Assembly: GCA_030426805.1 (NCBI GenBank)
Contig: JAUHXU010000005.1
Coordinates: 248,001 to 312,000, forward strand
Reading direction: 5' to 3'
Length of the DNA: 64,000 nt
Origin: a bacterium
Lineage (GTDB): Bacteria > Planctomycetota > JAFGQW01
Below are positions 34,951 to 44,308 of the stretch, piece after piece; position 1 is the first letter of the stretch; every line of letters starts with the position of its first letter. The notes beneath the pieces were generated by a model. That model searched no databases. It worked only from the letters and a program-made list of their open reading frames with translations, and was not told the DNA's origin. Made by a program: the position numbers and the translations under genes.

Positions 34951-37014
34951 CTATCCGCCGACGCGCTCTTCGGCGTTGAACAACGCCCGCGCATCGCGCT
35001 CGGCCGCGACTGCATCGACGAACGCGTCGATCGGCATCGCGCCGATGTCGCCGACGCCGCGCTTGCGCACGCTGACCGTGCGCGCGTCCGCATCCTTGCC
35101 GCCGACGATCGCGAGATACGGAATGCGATCGTCGGTCGCGATCGCGATCTTCGCCTGGATGCGCTCGTTGCTCCGGTCGAGCACCGCGCGCAGCCCCTTC
35201 GCCGCGAGCGCCGCGCGGACCTCGTCGCCGTAGTCGAGGAACTTGTCGCTGATCGGCAGCACGCGAACCTGCTCCGGCGAGAGCCACACCGGAAACGCCG
35301 CTTCGAAGTGCTCGATCAGGATCCCGCAGAAGCGCTCCATCGAGCCGAACGGCGCGCGGTGGATCATCACCGGGCGGTGCGGCTGGTTGTCGGGGCCGGT
35401 GTAGGTCAGGTCGAAGCGCTCGGGCAGGTTGTAGTCGACCTGCACGGTGCCGAGCTGCCACTCGCGGCCGATCGCGTCGCGCACGACGAAGTCGATCTTC
35501 GGCCCGTAAAACGCGGCCTCGCCGGCCTCCTCGGTGAACGGTTTGCCGAGCGTGGCGGCCGCCTCGCGGCACGCGTGCTCCGCCTTGTCCCAGTTCGCCG
35601 GGTCGCCGATGTACTTCGACGAGTCCTCGTCGCGGAGCCCGACCCGAACCCGATAATCGTCGAGGCCGAGCGTCGTCAGGATCAGCTTCACGAGGCTCAG
35701 GCAGCCGATCATCTCTTGGGCGACCTGCTCCTCGAGACAGAACAGGTGCGCGTCGTCCTGCGTGAAGCCGCGGACGCGCGTGAGCCCGTTCAGCTCGCCC
35801 GACTGCTCCCAGCGGTAGACCGTGCCGAACTCGGCGAGGCGCACCGGCAAGTCGCGGTAGCTGTGCGGCTCGCTCGCGAACAGGCGGATGTGGTGCGGGC
35901 AGTTCATCGGCTTCAAGAGGTAACCGTCGATCTCGCCACTCGACATCCGGTTCGACAGCTCCGCGCAGCTGCAGCCCTCCTTCGCCATCGTGCTGAGGTA
36001 TTCCCCGTGCACGAGCGGCGGATACTGGCTCTCGCGGTAGTACGGAAAGTGCCCGCTCGTCCGGTAGAGCCCGAGCTTGCCGACGTGCGGCGTGTAGATC
36101 GTGTCGTAGCCCTGCTTGATCAGCTCGGCGCGGATGAAGTCCTCGAGTTCGCGCCGCACGACCGATCCGTTGCGGCCCCAGAGGATCAGGCCCTGCCCGA
36201 CCGCCTCGTCGATGTGGAACAGGCCAAAGCGCTTGCCGAGCACGCGGTGGTCGCGCTTCTTCGCTTCCTCCAGCTGCTCGAGGTGCCGGGTGAGCGCGCG
36301 ATTGTCGGCGAACGCGGTGCCGTAGACGCGGGTGAGCCGGTCGGAGTCGGCGTCGCCGTGCCAATAGCTCGACGCGAGGCTCATCACTTTGAACGCGCCG
36401 ATGAACTTCGTGCTCGGCACGTGCGGCCCGCGGCAGAGGTCCTCCCAGTTCGACCCCGGCTCGCCGGTCGCATACCACGACAGTTCGTCGGAGCCGGCCT
36501 CGATCGCGCGCTCGGCGTTGTCGAGCTTGTACTTGCTCCCCTCGTCGCGGAGCTTCGTCATCCCCTCGTCGACCGCCATCTCGTAGCGCGTGAACGGCCG
36601 ATCCTCGGCGATGATCGCCGCCATCTCGGCCTCGATCCGCTCGAAGTCGTGCGCGCTCGGCGCGTCGCCCTCGAACGCGATGTCGTAGTAGAAGCCCTGC
36701 TCGGTCGGCGGGCCGTAGACGAGCTGCGCGTCCGGGCGAATCCGCTGGATCGCCTCGGCCATCACGTGCGCGCAGCTGTGGCGGATCAGGTAGAGGGCGT
36801 CGTCGTCGGCCGGCTGCTTCTTCCGCGGCATCGTCACGAGCGCGAGCGACGCGTCGCGGTCGATCGTCGTCGCGAGGTCGCTGAGTTCGCCGTCGATCTT
36901 CGCGCCGACGGCCACCTTCGCGAGGCCCGGACCGATATCGGCCGCCACCTCGGCGGCGGTGACCGGCCGGTCGTATTCACGGACGCTGCCGTCGGGGAGT
37001 TCGATGCGGATCAT
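34951..37014 (-). CDS. thrS: Threonyl-tRNA synthetase
   Basis: 687 aa, the normal bacterial ThrRS length. N-terminal TGS domain (MIRIELPDGSVREYDRPVTA), then the editing domain with HSCAHVMAEAIQ and LCRGPHVPST, the class II core with MNCPHH and RTSGHFPYY contributing zinc ligands, and GEFGTVYRWEQSGEL-like motif 2 (AEFGTVYRWEQSGELNGLTR), followed by the anticodon-binding domain (VLPISDKFLDYGDEV). It charges tRNA-Thr in the cytoplasm. The upstream open frame beyond 37014 is antisense to the next gene. No T-box or leader is seen. Confidence 0.97.
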   Translation of the reverse strand: MIRIELPDGSVREYDRPVTAAEVAADIGPGLAKVAVGAKIDGELSDLATTIDRDASLALVTMPRKKQPADDDALYLIRHSCAHVMAEAIQRIRPDAQLVYGPPTEQGFYYDIAFEGDAPSAHDFERIEAEMAAIIAEDRPFTRYEMAVDEGMTKLRDEGSKYKLDNAERAIEAGSDELSWYATGEPGSNWEDLCRGPHVPSTKFIGAFKVMSLASSYWHGDADSDRLTRVYGTAFADNRALTRHLEQLEEAKKRDHRVLGKRFGLFHIDEAVGQGLILWGRNGSVVRRELEDFIRAELIKQGYDTIYTPHVGKLGLYRTSGHFPYYRESQYPPLVHGEYLSTMAKEGCSCAELSNRMSSGEIDGYLLKPMNCPHHIRLFASEPHSYRDLPVRLAEFGTVYRWEQSGELNGLTRVRGFTQDDAHLFCLEEQVAQEMIGCLSLVKLILTTLGLDDYRVRVGLRDEDSSKYIGDPANWDKAEHACREAAATLGKPFTEEAGEAAFYGPKIDFVVRDAIGREWQLGTVQVDYNLPERFDLTYTGPDNQPHRPVMIHRAPFGSMERFCGILIEHFEAAFPVWLSPEQVRVLPISDKFLDYGDEVRAALAAKGLRAVLDRSNERIQAKIAIATDDRIPYLAIVGGKDADARTVSVRKRGVGDIGAMPIDAFVDAVAAERDARALFNAEERVGG

Positions 37015-37080
37015 GCGGTCAAGGTAGGCGGCGCGCCACACGAGGTCAACCGGAGCGTTGCCGATCGAAACGGGCACGGG

Positions 37081-37086
37081 TAGCTT
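37081..37086 (+). promoter_or_regulatory. -10-like TAGCTT, 6 nt before the HEAT-protein start
   Basis: TAGCTT is followed by GACCCC and the ATG at 37093. There is no Shine-Dalgarno sequence, so this too looks like a leaderless arrangement. The hexamer is a weak -10 match. Confidence 0.35.
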
Positions 37087-37092
37087 GACCCC

Positions 37093-38613
37093 ATGAGGCC
37101 CCTGTTCATCCTCGCGGTGGCGATGATCGTGATCGCCGCCCCCGCGACCGCCCAACGCTACTACGCCGGTCCGGTCGTCGCGTGGCCCGACCTGGGTGTC
37201 ACGCTCCGCCGGCCGTTGTTCTTCGTCGACGAGCGCAGCGGCGAGGACGACACGCAACTCGCGCGCTGGCGCGGCGCGGGCGGCGGCAAACAGCGCGACT
37301 GGTACGTCACCGTCCGCACCCAACCGGGCGACGCGACCCTCGACGCGACCCGAGCACGCTGGCTCCCGGCCCTGACGGTCGAGAACCGAACGCTCGTCGA
37401 CCACGGCACGCTCACGATCGGCCCGCACCGCTGGCTGTTCTTCGAGTCGCGCGCCGGCAGCGACGGTCCGGTACCGGTCGCGTTCACCGCGCTCGCCGCG
37501 CTGCCGGGGAGCCGGCTCGTCGAGATCCGCGTCGAAACGACCCGTGCGACCCCCGTCGCCACCTGCCGCCGGTTCGCGCTCGACCTCCTCACCGACGTCC
37601 GACCGGGCGGGGTCGAAGCCGGCCTTCCGACGTGGCTCGCCCCGGCACCGGTCGCGGTGTGCTTTCCGGACGGATGGAGCGTCGAAACGCACGGGGCGAC
37701 CCACCGCGCGACCGCGCCCGACGGAAGCACGGTCGAAGCGGACGTGCTCGTCGAGGCCGGTTCGGTCGCCGACGCGGTGTGCGCGCGCGGCGGCGACGCG
37801 CTGATCGTGCCGCCCGAATCGCTCGACGTGCCCGGCGGAAAGGACGGCGTCGTCGCGACGATCGCGGAACACGACGCGCTCGCCGGCGTGCGGATCGGAG
37901 AGGCGATCGTCGTCGTCCGGGCGACGGCGCGCGCCCGGCGCGCGGAACCGATCGCGGTCGCCCTCGTGCGCAGCGCGGTGGCGTTCGACGCGGACGAAGA
38001 GCGCCGGGCACTCGCGCGCGCTCGGATCGCGTTCGACAGGGCACTCGATGCGAAGCCGTTCGACGGGGCCGCCGCCCTCGAAGCGCTCGCCGCGATCGAC
38101 GGTCGCCTGGACGTCCCCGGCGCGGACGTGATCGTCCGCCGCGCGCTCGCCGCGCAGCCGCTCGTCGCCGAGGCGATCGCGCGAACGCTCGCGCGGCGTC
38201 CGTCGAAAGCGGCCTTTACCGAACTCAAACGCGCGGTGCCGACGCTCGTTCGCCGCAAGCGCCCCGCGACGCTCGCCGCCGTACTCCGCGCGGTCGCGGC
38301 GTCGCGCCATCCGCAGGCGCCGAAGGTGCTCGTCCGGCAACTCGAACACCCGCACGCGGCGGTCGTCTTCGCCGCGATCGAGGGGCTCGGGCCGAGCGGC
38401 GCGCGCCCGGTAAAGACGTTCGCCGTCGTCGCGTCGTTCTGGGCCGCGCTCGAGAAAACGGCCGCGTCGCGCCCGCAGATGAAGCGCGCGATCGGCTACG
38501 AGCCGATCCGCCGTCAAGCGCGGGAACTGCTCGCCGCGTGGGCATCGACGTCGTTCGACAAGCCCGACGAGGCACGCGCCTGGTTCACCGCGAACCGACG
38601 CAAGCTCCGGTGA
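37093..38613 (+). CDS. Secreted protein with C-terminal HEAT-like repeats
   Basis: 506 aa. Signal peptide (LFILAVAMIVIAAPATAQ). The N-terminal 300 residues are beta-rich and unrecognised; the C-terminal 180 are helical with HEAT-like repeats (APKVLVRQLEHPHAAVVFAA). Divergent from thrS across 78 bp. Possibly an extracytoplasmic scaffold. Related in overall plan to the HEAT protein at the left edge but without sequence similarity that can be seen by eye. Confidence 0.7.
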   Translation: MRPLFILAVAMIVIAAPATAQRYYAGPVVAWPDLGVTLRRPLFFVDERSGEDDTQLARWRGAGGGKQRDWYVTVRTQPGDATLDATRARWLPALTVENRTLVDHGTLTIGPHRWLFFESRAGSDGPVPVAFTALAALPGSRLVEIRVETTRATPVATCRRFALDLLTDVRPGGVEAGLPTWLAPAPVAVCFPDGWSVETHGATHRATAPDGSTVEADVLVEAGSVADAVCARGGDALIVPPESLDVPGGKDGVVATIAEHDALAGVRIGEAIVVVRATARARRAEPIAVALVRSAVAFDADEERRALARARIAFDRALDAKPFDGAAALEALAAIDGRLDVPGADVIVRRALAAQPLVAEAIARTLARRPSKAAFTELKRAVPTLVRRKRPATLAAVLRAVAASRHPQAPKVLVRQLEHPHAAVVFAAIEGLGPSGARPVKTFAVVASFWAALEKTAASRPQMKRAIGYEPIRRQARELLAAWASTSFDKPDEARAWFTANRRKLR

Positions 38614-38650
38614 CCTCGCAAGCGGTGTCGATCCGCGCTAAACGAACCGC

Positions 38651-39895
38651 GTGAACACCGCAACGATCAAGCGCGTCGGCATCGTCTTCTCCGGGGGCCC
38701 GGCCCCGGCGTCGAACGCCGTGATCAGCTCGGCCGCGATCAGCTTTCTCGACCGCGGCATCGAGGTCTACGGCTTCCTCGACGGCTTCCAGAACCTCGAG
38801 CGCTACGACCTCGAGGCATTCCCCCTCGAAGCCGACATCCACTTCCACCGGTTCCGCAAGCAAGACGTCAACGGCCTGCGACGCACGTCGGGCGTGCTGA
38901 TCCGGACGTCGCGCGCGAACCCCGGCCGCGCGGTCGAGTCGTCCGACGATCTTCGCGATCCCGTGCGCTCGCGTCCGCTGCGCAACATCCTCGAAGCGCT
39001 GGTGAAGCTCCGCGTCGACACGCTGATCACGATCGGCGGTGACGACACGCTGAAGACCGCGAACTTCCTGCACCTGCTCGCGACGAGCGAAGAGCGCTAC
39101 GCCGGCATCGGGATCGTGCACCTCCCGAAGACGATCGACAACGACTACTTCGGGATCAACTTCACGTTCGGCCACGTCACCGCGGTGGACTACATCGCCG
39201 AGGAGGTGACGAACCTCCAGAACGACGCGAAGAGCACGAACAGCTGGTTCGTCTGCGAGGTGATGGGCCGCAAGGCGGGCTGGATCGCCTACGGCGTCGG
39301 TATCGTCGGCGAGGCGAACATGGTGATCAGCCGCGAGGACGTGAAGGGCGCCTTCGACCTCGACCGGCTCGCATCGAGCGTCGCCGATCTGATGGAGAAG
39401 CGCATCGACGACTACGGGAGTCACTACGGCACCGTCGTCGTCGCCGAGGGGCTCGCGGACCTGTTGCCCGAGGGGCTTCGCCCGACCGCGACGGACACGC
39501 ACGGCAACGTCGATCTCGGTGCCGCGCGCATCGGCGAGTTGCTCCGCAAGCGCACGCTCGAGCTGTTCCACGAGCGCCGCGGCTTCGCGCCGAAGATGAT
39601 CTACAAGCGGCTCGGCTACGAGAGCCGGTGTGCCGCGCCGCGGGCGTTCGACATCATGCTCGGCAGCCAGCTCGGGATCGGCGCCTACCGCGCGACGGTC
39701 GAGGAGCGGCTGAGCGGCGTGATGGTCAGCGTCGGGGGCCAGTTCGATCTGACCTACGTGCCGTTTCAGGCCCTGATCGACCGCGAGACGATGCGCCCGC
39801 AGCTGAAGTTCATCAGCCGCGACAGCGACTTCTACAAGATGGCGCGCTTTCTCGAGAGCCGGATGCAGTACGAAGAGGGACAGCCCTGGCAGTAG
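38651..39895 (+). CDS. Pyrophosphate-type 6-phosphofructokinase
   Basis: 414 aa. PFK motifs: IVFSGGPAPASNAV at the N-terminus, IGGDDTLKTA, PKTIDNDYFGINFTFG, and EVMGRKAGWIAYG. Asp in GGDD and Lys in PKTIDND are the residues associated with use of PPi instead of ATP, so it probably runs the reversible PPi-linked fructose-6-phosphate / fructose-1,6-bisphosphate step of glycolysis and gluconeogenesis. GTG start at 38651. PPi-PFKs are common in Planctomycetota. Confidence 0.92.
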   Translation: MNTATIKRVGIVFSGGPAPASNAVISSAAISFLDRGIEVYGFLDGFQNLERYDLEAFPLEADIHFHRFRKQDVNGLRRTSGVLIRTSRANPGRAVESSDDLRDPVRSRPLRNILEALVKLRVDTLITIGGDDTLKTANFLHLLATSEERYAGIGIVHLPKTIDNDYFGINFTFGHVTAVDYIAEEVTNLQNDAKSTNSWFVCEVMGRKAGWIAYGVGIVGEANMVISREDVKGAFDLDRLASSVADLMEKRIDDYGSHYGTVVVAEGLADLLPEGLRPTATDTHGNVDLGAARIGELLRKRTLELFHERRGFAPKMIYKRLGYESRCAAPRAFDIMLGSQLGIGAYRATVEERLSGVMVSVGGQFDLTYVPFQALIDRETMRPQLKFISRDSDFYKMARFLESRMQYEEGQPWQ

Positions 39896-39951
39896 GCGTT
39901 GACGGGCTCCCCGAAATCCGCGAGGATCGCCGGGGGCAGAAGGAACCGTCG

Positions 39952-41370
39952 ATGCCGCAACTGCGCTACCCGCTCGCGGCCGTGTCGGCGGTCGCGATCC
40001 TCGTGTCGATCGCGCCGTCGGCGTCGCCGCGCACCGAAACCTCGCCGACCGAACCCGCGGCCGTGGCCCGCGGCCTCGAATCGATCGTCTCCGACGACGT
40101 GATGCGCTCGGTGCAGACGCTCACCCAGGACGATTGGGAGGGTCGCCTCGCCGGCCACCCCGGCTGCAAGAAGGCGGGCGACTGGATCGGCAAGCGCTTC
40201 GAGCAGCTCGGGCTCGAGGCGATCGGCGACAACGACACCCACTTCCAGGTCTTCAACTTCCAGCGACGAAACGACCGCCGTCGCCGCCCGGGCGACGACG
40301 ACAAGAAGAAGCGCCAGCCGAAGCGGCCGGTCTCGAAGCCGCACTCGACGACGCCGACCTCGCGCAACGTCGTCGGTCTGTTGCGGGGCACCGACCCGAA
40401 ACTCCGCGACGAAGTCGTCGTGGTCGGCGCACACTACGACCACGTCGGGCGCGTCGGCCAGTGGAACGCCGGACAGCGCGGCGGTGCCGACGGCGCCGAC
40501 GACACGTTCAACGGGGCCGACGACAACGCGTCCGGCACGTCGGCGCTGCTCGAGATCGCCGAGGCATTCGTCAGCGCCAAGGTGAAGACACGCCGCAGCG
40601 TCCTGTTCTTGTGCTTCAGCGCCGAGGAACACGGGCTGCTCGGCTCGAAGTGGTATTGCGACCACCCGATCGTGCCGCTCGACAAGACGGTCGCGATGAT
40701 CAACCTCGACATGGTCGGGCACAAGCACAAGAAGCCGTTCGACGTCGTCGGTGTCGCGCACGCATCCGGCGGCGTGCTGCGGACCGCGGTGCAGAACGCG
40801 ATGAAGCGTGTGCCCGGCTTCAAGGCGGAACTCGGCGACTGGGCCAAGCGCGGCGACAGCGACCACGCGTCGTTCATCAAGGCGCGGGTGCCGGCGATGT
40901 TCTTCTTCAGCGGGATGCACAAGGTCTACCACACGGTCAACGACGAGCCGCGGACGATCTCCGGTCGCCGGATCGAGCGCGTGTCGCGCGTCGTGTTCCT
41001 GACGACGGTGGAACTCGCGAACCTGAAGAAGACGCCGACCTACGTGCACTGGGACGGATCGGGCGACCAAGGCGGCTCGCTCGGCATCAGCGGCCAGGCC
41101 CTGTCGCGTGCCGCACTGCGCAAGCACCGCCTCCGGAGCCGAAACGGCGGGATCCTCGTGCGCGACGTGCGACCCGGATCGCTCGCCGCGAAGGCCGGCG
41201 TGAAGGCGAAGGACATCGTCATCGCGGTCGGCGGCATCAAGATCACGCGCGGCCGCGAGTTCGACCGCGTCGACGCCGGCGTCAAACGCGCGAAGCCGGG
41301 TCGTGTCTTCCGCATCAAGATCATCCGCGGCGAGTCTCGCAAAACGCTGAAGGTGACGGTGCCGAAGTGA
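39952..41370 (+). CDS. Secreted M28 zinc aminopeptidase with PDZ domain
   Basis: About 472 aa. Signal peptide at the N-terminus. Metal ligands of M28: GAHYDHVG, NGADDNASG, SAEEHGLLG, INLDMVGH and the final His in YHTVND. A basic low-complexity insert (RRNDRRRRPGDDDKKKRQ) lies between propeptide-like and catalytic parts. The last 85 residues form a PDZ domain (VRDVRPGSLAAKAGVKAKD) for binding C-termini. AAGGAA precedes the ATG. Likely a periplasmic or secreted aminopeptidase. Confidence 0.9.
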   Translation: MPQLRYPLAAVSAVAILVSIAPSASPRTETSPTEPAAVARGLESIVSDDVMRSVQTLTQDDWEGRLAGHPGCKKAGDWIGKRFEQLGLEAIGDNDTHFQVFNFQRRNDRRRRPGDDDKKKRQPKRPVSKPHSTTPTSRNVVGLLRGTDPKLRDEVVVVGAHYDHVGRVGQWNAGQRGGADGADDTFNGADDNASGTSALLEIAEAFVSAKVKTRRSVLFLCFSAEEHGLLGSKWYCDHPIVPLDKTVAMINLDMVGHKHKKPFDVVGVAHASGGVLRTAVQNAMKRVPGFKAELGDWAKRGDSDHASFIKARVPAMFFFSGMHKVYHTVNDEPRTISGRRIERVSRVVFLTTVELANLKKTPTYVHWDGSGDQGGSLGISGQALSRAALRKHRLRSRNGGILVRDVRPGSLAAKAGVKAKDIVIAVGGIKITRGREFDRVDAGVKRAKPGRVFRIKIIRGESRKTLKVTVPK

Positions 41371-41391
41371 CGGGGAGACGGCGGCGCCGAA

Positions 41392-41560
41392 TGTTCGGGA
41401 GTGTGATGGCCCTCGCTCGCTCGAAGAGGCGTCCCGTCGCGAGCATGGGGGCGGCGCGAGATGCGGCAGCGCCGGACCGCGGGTCGAGAGTCGGCGGATC
41501 GCTGGTGGGCGAATGTGCTCGCGCCTATATCGCTCGCAAGGGCCATCACACCCCCGAACA
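41392..41560. repeat. Imperfect inverted repeat (25-nt arms) flanking about 120 bp
   Basis: Left arm 41392-41416 and right arm 41536-41560 are reverse complements at 23 of 25 positions (core GTGTGATGGCCCT / AGGGCCATCACAC). The two mismatches become G-U wobbles if transcribed from the minus strand. Fainter complementarity (AGGCG, CGCGAGCA) continues inward. It lies between the M28 gene and the lipoprotein gene. It could be a MITE- or REP-like element or a long structured RNA; no target-site duplication was identified. Confidence 0.6.
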
Positions 41561-41606
41561 GCGGGGCGCCTCTCGCGCCGCACTGGCACCGTGGCTTCAT
41601 CAGCGG

Positions 41607-42143
41607 ATGCGGATCCTTGCTGCGTGTGTGGTACTCGGTGCCGCGCTGGTCGGGTGCGGTGGTGATGCGGTCGACGACCGGAGTGCGGCGGAGTCGCGGC
41701 CGAACGAATCGAATGCGGAGGAACCTGCGGGTGAGGCGCAGGTGCCGGACTCGCCGTCGACGTCGGCAGACGCGGTTGACGCGCAGCGTGACATGCGGCT
41801 CGTGGGGCTGTGGAAGCGCGAGATCATCGCGAACCGGCGCAACGCCGCGCCCGGCTACAACGTGACGACGCACGTGACGAGCCAGCTCTTCGCGAACGGT
41901 CGCTTCCGCTACGGCGGCGGCCAGTCGGTCATCACGCTGACGGACCCGGGCCGAATGCCGAGCACCGGCATGAGCGGGAAGAGCGACGTGATCGAAGGCG
42001 AGTGGAAGACCGAAAGCGGCGTGCTCTTCAGCAAGCGCGACGGCGCATCGGCGTGGATTCCGCTCGGCCGCTACTCCCTCTCCGGCAACGCGATGGTCCT
42101 CTACACCCTCGACGGCAGCAAACAACTCTGGGAACGCCGCTGA
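41607..42143 (+). CDS. Small lipoprotein of unknown function
   Basis: 178 aa. Lipobox in LAACVVLGAALVGC, then an acidic, Ser/Glu-rich linker and a beta-rich domain (RLVGLWKREIIANRR, FANGRFRYGGGQSV, VIEGEWKTESGVLF) that resembles lipocalin-like 'copper-resistance NlpE/DUF' folds but is not assigned. The 3' 63 nt are duplicated almost exactly at 44201-44263. The preceding region is the inverted repeat, so the promoter is not evident. Confidence 0.7.
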   Translation: MRILAACVVLGAALVGCGGDAVDDRSAAESRPNESNAEEPAGEAQVPDSPSTSADAVDAQRDMRLVGLWKREIIANRRNAAPGYNVTTHVTSQLFANGRFRYGGGQSVITLTDPGRMPSTGMSGKSDVIEGEWKTESGVLFSKRDGASAWIPLGRYSLSGNAMVLYTLDGSKQLWERR

Positions 42144-42702
42144 GCGGCCGCCCTACCAAGAACTCGAAACGCCGTCGGTAGCCGCAACCGCCTCGGTGCC
42201 AAGAAACGCGGGCTCCAGGAACAGACGTGCCGCGTGGCGCGGTCGCATTCGGCGCACCAGGCGATGACCTCGCCGCGCACGTTAAGGCGGCGAAGGAGCG
42301 CCGCCGCGCGCATGACGGCATCGCACCGAACGCCGAAGTCGCGCTCGCGGCACTCGACATCGCGGGCGTCACCGGCACATGAGCGACGGCGTCGCCCCCA
42401 TCGCCATCACCGCAACCTCCTCGGCTGGCTGCAAGGCCGACGTCCCGATCGCTTCGAAACCCCCGCCCGACCGGTACACCACGGAAGGGCCGCACGACGG
42501 GCGCCCGCCACACGGTTACTGCGCCGTGCCCGCGTTACGGCCCCGTAACCGGCCGGAGCCGCGCGGATCGGGCGAACGGCTCCGATGCCTCCACGAACCG
42601 CTCGATTCCGTGAGCGGCGGCGAATCGGCCCGGGAATTGCGATCGATCCTCGTCCACCGATCGCGCCGATCGACAAAGCGCGCGCATCCGCCGGAGAGAA
42701 GA
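42144..42702. other. 559-bp accessory stretch with possible gene remnant
   Basis: On the plus strand, about 42216-42382 can be read as a C-terminal coding tail ending GVTGT-stop, with GC-rich third positions, but no start, ribosome-binding site or recognised domain is found. The rest up to the GGAGAGAAGA ribosome-binding site at about 42691 shows no coding signal I trust. It adjoins other rearranged sequence, so decayed gene debris is the likeliest content. Confidence 0.35.
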
Positions 42703-43995
42703 ATGACCGATCGAATCCGACGCCTCGCGGCCGTCCTCGCGGGCATGCTCGTCGCCGCCGCCGTCCCCGCGGCTGCCCAACTCACCCCTTCGGACTACTA
42801 CCTCACCGGCAACCGGGGCTCGATCCCCCACTGCTACGGGTTCGCGGGGGTCTACCGGCTGAGCCCATCCGGGGCACTGGCCTCGATCGCGGTGTCCAGC
42901 GGTCGCGCCGGTTGCGCCCCGTACACGCGACCGGTCGTCGACCCGTGGACGAACTCGATGGTCACGTCTTCGGGGTACGCGCTCGCGCGCTTCGACCGCT
43001 CGACCGACGCGCTCCTCGCCCAGCGCCCGTCGACCACCTGGGTGTCCGGCACCTGCTCCCACCACGCGCTCGGGATCACGTTCATCTCCGTCGGCACGCT
43101 GATGCACGCGACGCCGGATCTCGCGACCGTGACGACGATTCGCGGACTGACGTCGATCAACCCGTGGACCGCCTATCTGCACGGCCGCGAGCTCTGGTCG
43201 GGCGACTACATCGTCTCCGACGGGACCGGCGTGCTGCAGCTGGTCTCACCCGACGGGTCCCGCGTCCGGCGGATCGGCGCGTACGCGGTGAACACGATGG
43301 CGCCCATGAAGCCGGCGGTCGTGCAGAGCCATGTCGACGGCGATCTCCGGGTCTTCGCGTCGACGTTCACGCCCACCGTCCACGGTCTCAAGCGGATCGA
43401 CCCGCGCACCGGTCAGTCGACCGGGCTCCCCTCGCCCACGGCGGGAGCGTTCTGCGCGGTCTTCGAACCGTCGCTCGGCCCGGGCGTGATCCGGGCGATC
43501 ACGATGACCGGGTTCGACACGCTCGCGCCGAACGGGACGACGATCACGACGCAGCCGATCCCGAACGGGACGACGCAGTGGCCGCTCGCACAGGACCTCG
43601 TGCGCACGGATCGAGGCATGCTGCACGCACGCCGCACCGCGTCGCCGAACCTGTGGACGCTCCGGCTCGAAGCGTCGAACGACATCGGCCTCCCGTACGC
43701 GATCGCGCTCTCGGCGACCGGGTTCGCGCCCGGCATCCGGGTCGGCGCACGGACGATCCCGCTGGTGCCGGACGCTTTGTTCGCGCTCACCGTCCGCGAC
43801 GGCCTGCGCCCACTCTACACCGGAGGCCTCGGCACCGTCCCCGCGTCCGGGGTCGTCACCGCGACGCTAGACCTCCGCAGCTTCGGCGCGATGCTCTCCG
43901 GATTCCGGATCTGGGCCGCCGCCGCGATCCTCGACCCGGCCGCACCGCACAGCTTCCGGCGCATCACCCGCCCCGAAGTCCTCGTGCTCGACTGA
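42703..43995 (+). CDS. Secreted beta-propeller-like protein with shared C-terminal module
   Basis: 430 aa. Signal peptide (LAAVLAGMLVAAAVPAAAQ). The middle has spaced beta repeats (VYRLSPSGALASIAVSS, VLQLVSPDGSRVRRIG, KRIDPRTGQSTGLP) suggesting a propeller. The last 100 residues form a module seen in other secreted proteins here: GLPYAIALSATGFAPGI, IPLVPDALF, DLRSFGAMLSGFRIWAAAA, LDPAAPHSFRRITRPEVL. GGAGAGAAGA precedes the ATG. A 53-nt copy of its 3' part lies downstream at 44131. Confidence 0.75.
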   Translation: MTDRIRRLAAVLAGMLVAAAVPAAAQLTPSDYYLTGNRGSIPHCYGFAGVYRLSPSGALASIAVSSGRAGCAPYTRPVVDPWTNSMVTSSGYALARFDRSTDALLAQRPSTTWVSGTCSHHALGITFISVGTLMHATPDLATVTTIRGLTSINPWTAYLHGRELWSGDYIVSDGTGVLQLVSPDGSRVRRIGAYAVNTMAPMKPAVVQSHVDGDLRVFASTFTPTVHGLKRIDPRTGQSTGLPSPTAGAFCAVFEPSLGPGVIRAITMTGFDTLAPNGTTITTQPIPNGTTQWPLAQDLVRTDRGMLHARRTASPNLWTLRLEASNDIGLPYAIALSATGFAPGIRVGARTIPLVPDALFALTVRDGLRPLYTGGLGTVPASGVVTATLDLRSFGAMLSGFRIWAAAAILDPAAPHSFRRITRPEVLVLD

Positions 43996-44308
43996 CGGGC
44001 CCCGCAGCGTCGAGCCCGACGACCGGCTCGCGCGCCCCGCCAGGCCGGCACGTCGCGAAACTCGTCCGATTCCGTCGCCCCGAGGCACGGCCCGGGCCGG
44101 GTGCAGTATCGCGAGCGGCGACCACGACCGCCTCCGCAGCCTCGGCGCGATGCTCTCCGCCTCCCGGATCTGGGCCGCCGCCGGAGGCCGCGGGTTTGCA
44201 CCGGCAACGCGATGGTCCTCTACACCCTCGACGGCGGCAAACAACTCTGGGAACGCCGCTGAGGCGACGTGCCGACCATGAGCGCTATCGGGCGAGGCTG
44301 CTCAAGGA
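43996..44308. other. Mosaic intergenic region with duplicated gene tails
   Basis: Contains two juxtaposed fragments copied from neighbouring genes (see the pseudogene entry) in otherwise non-coding sequence. No other open frame is supported. Confidence 0.6.
44131..44263 (+). pseudogene. Chimeric pseudogene fragments of two upstream genes
   Basis: 44131-44183 matches 43872-43924 (tail of the secreted propeller-like gene) at 49 of 53 positions. 44201-44263 matches 42082-42144 (end of the lipoprotein gene, including its TGA) at 62 of 63 positions. The two pieces lie 17 nt apart and in different reading frames, so no hybrid protein is made. The near-identity of the second piece argues for a recent copying event. 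Confidence 0.8.

Noticed and set aside
37015..38517. N-terminal extension of thrS
   Set aside because: ThrRS homology begins at 37014 (TGS domain); the extension is antisense to the HEAT-repeat gene, which has its own signal peptide.
41461..41865. 134-aa plus-strand frame across the inverted repeat
   Set aside because: Overlaps the real lipoprotein gene in another frame and has no signal or domain of its own.
42101..42313. Minus-strand 70-aa frame with a CxxC-like pattern
   Set aside because: Overlaps the end of the lipoprotein gene, no ribosome-binding site, and the opposite strand has equally coding-like codons.
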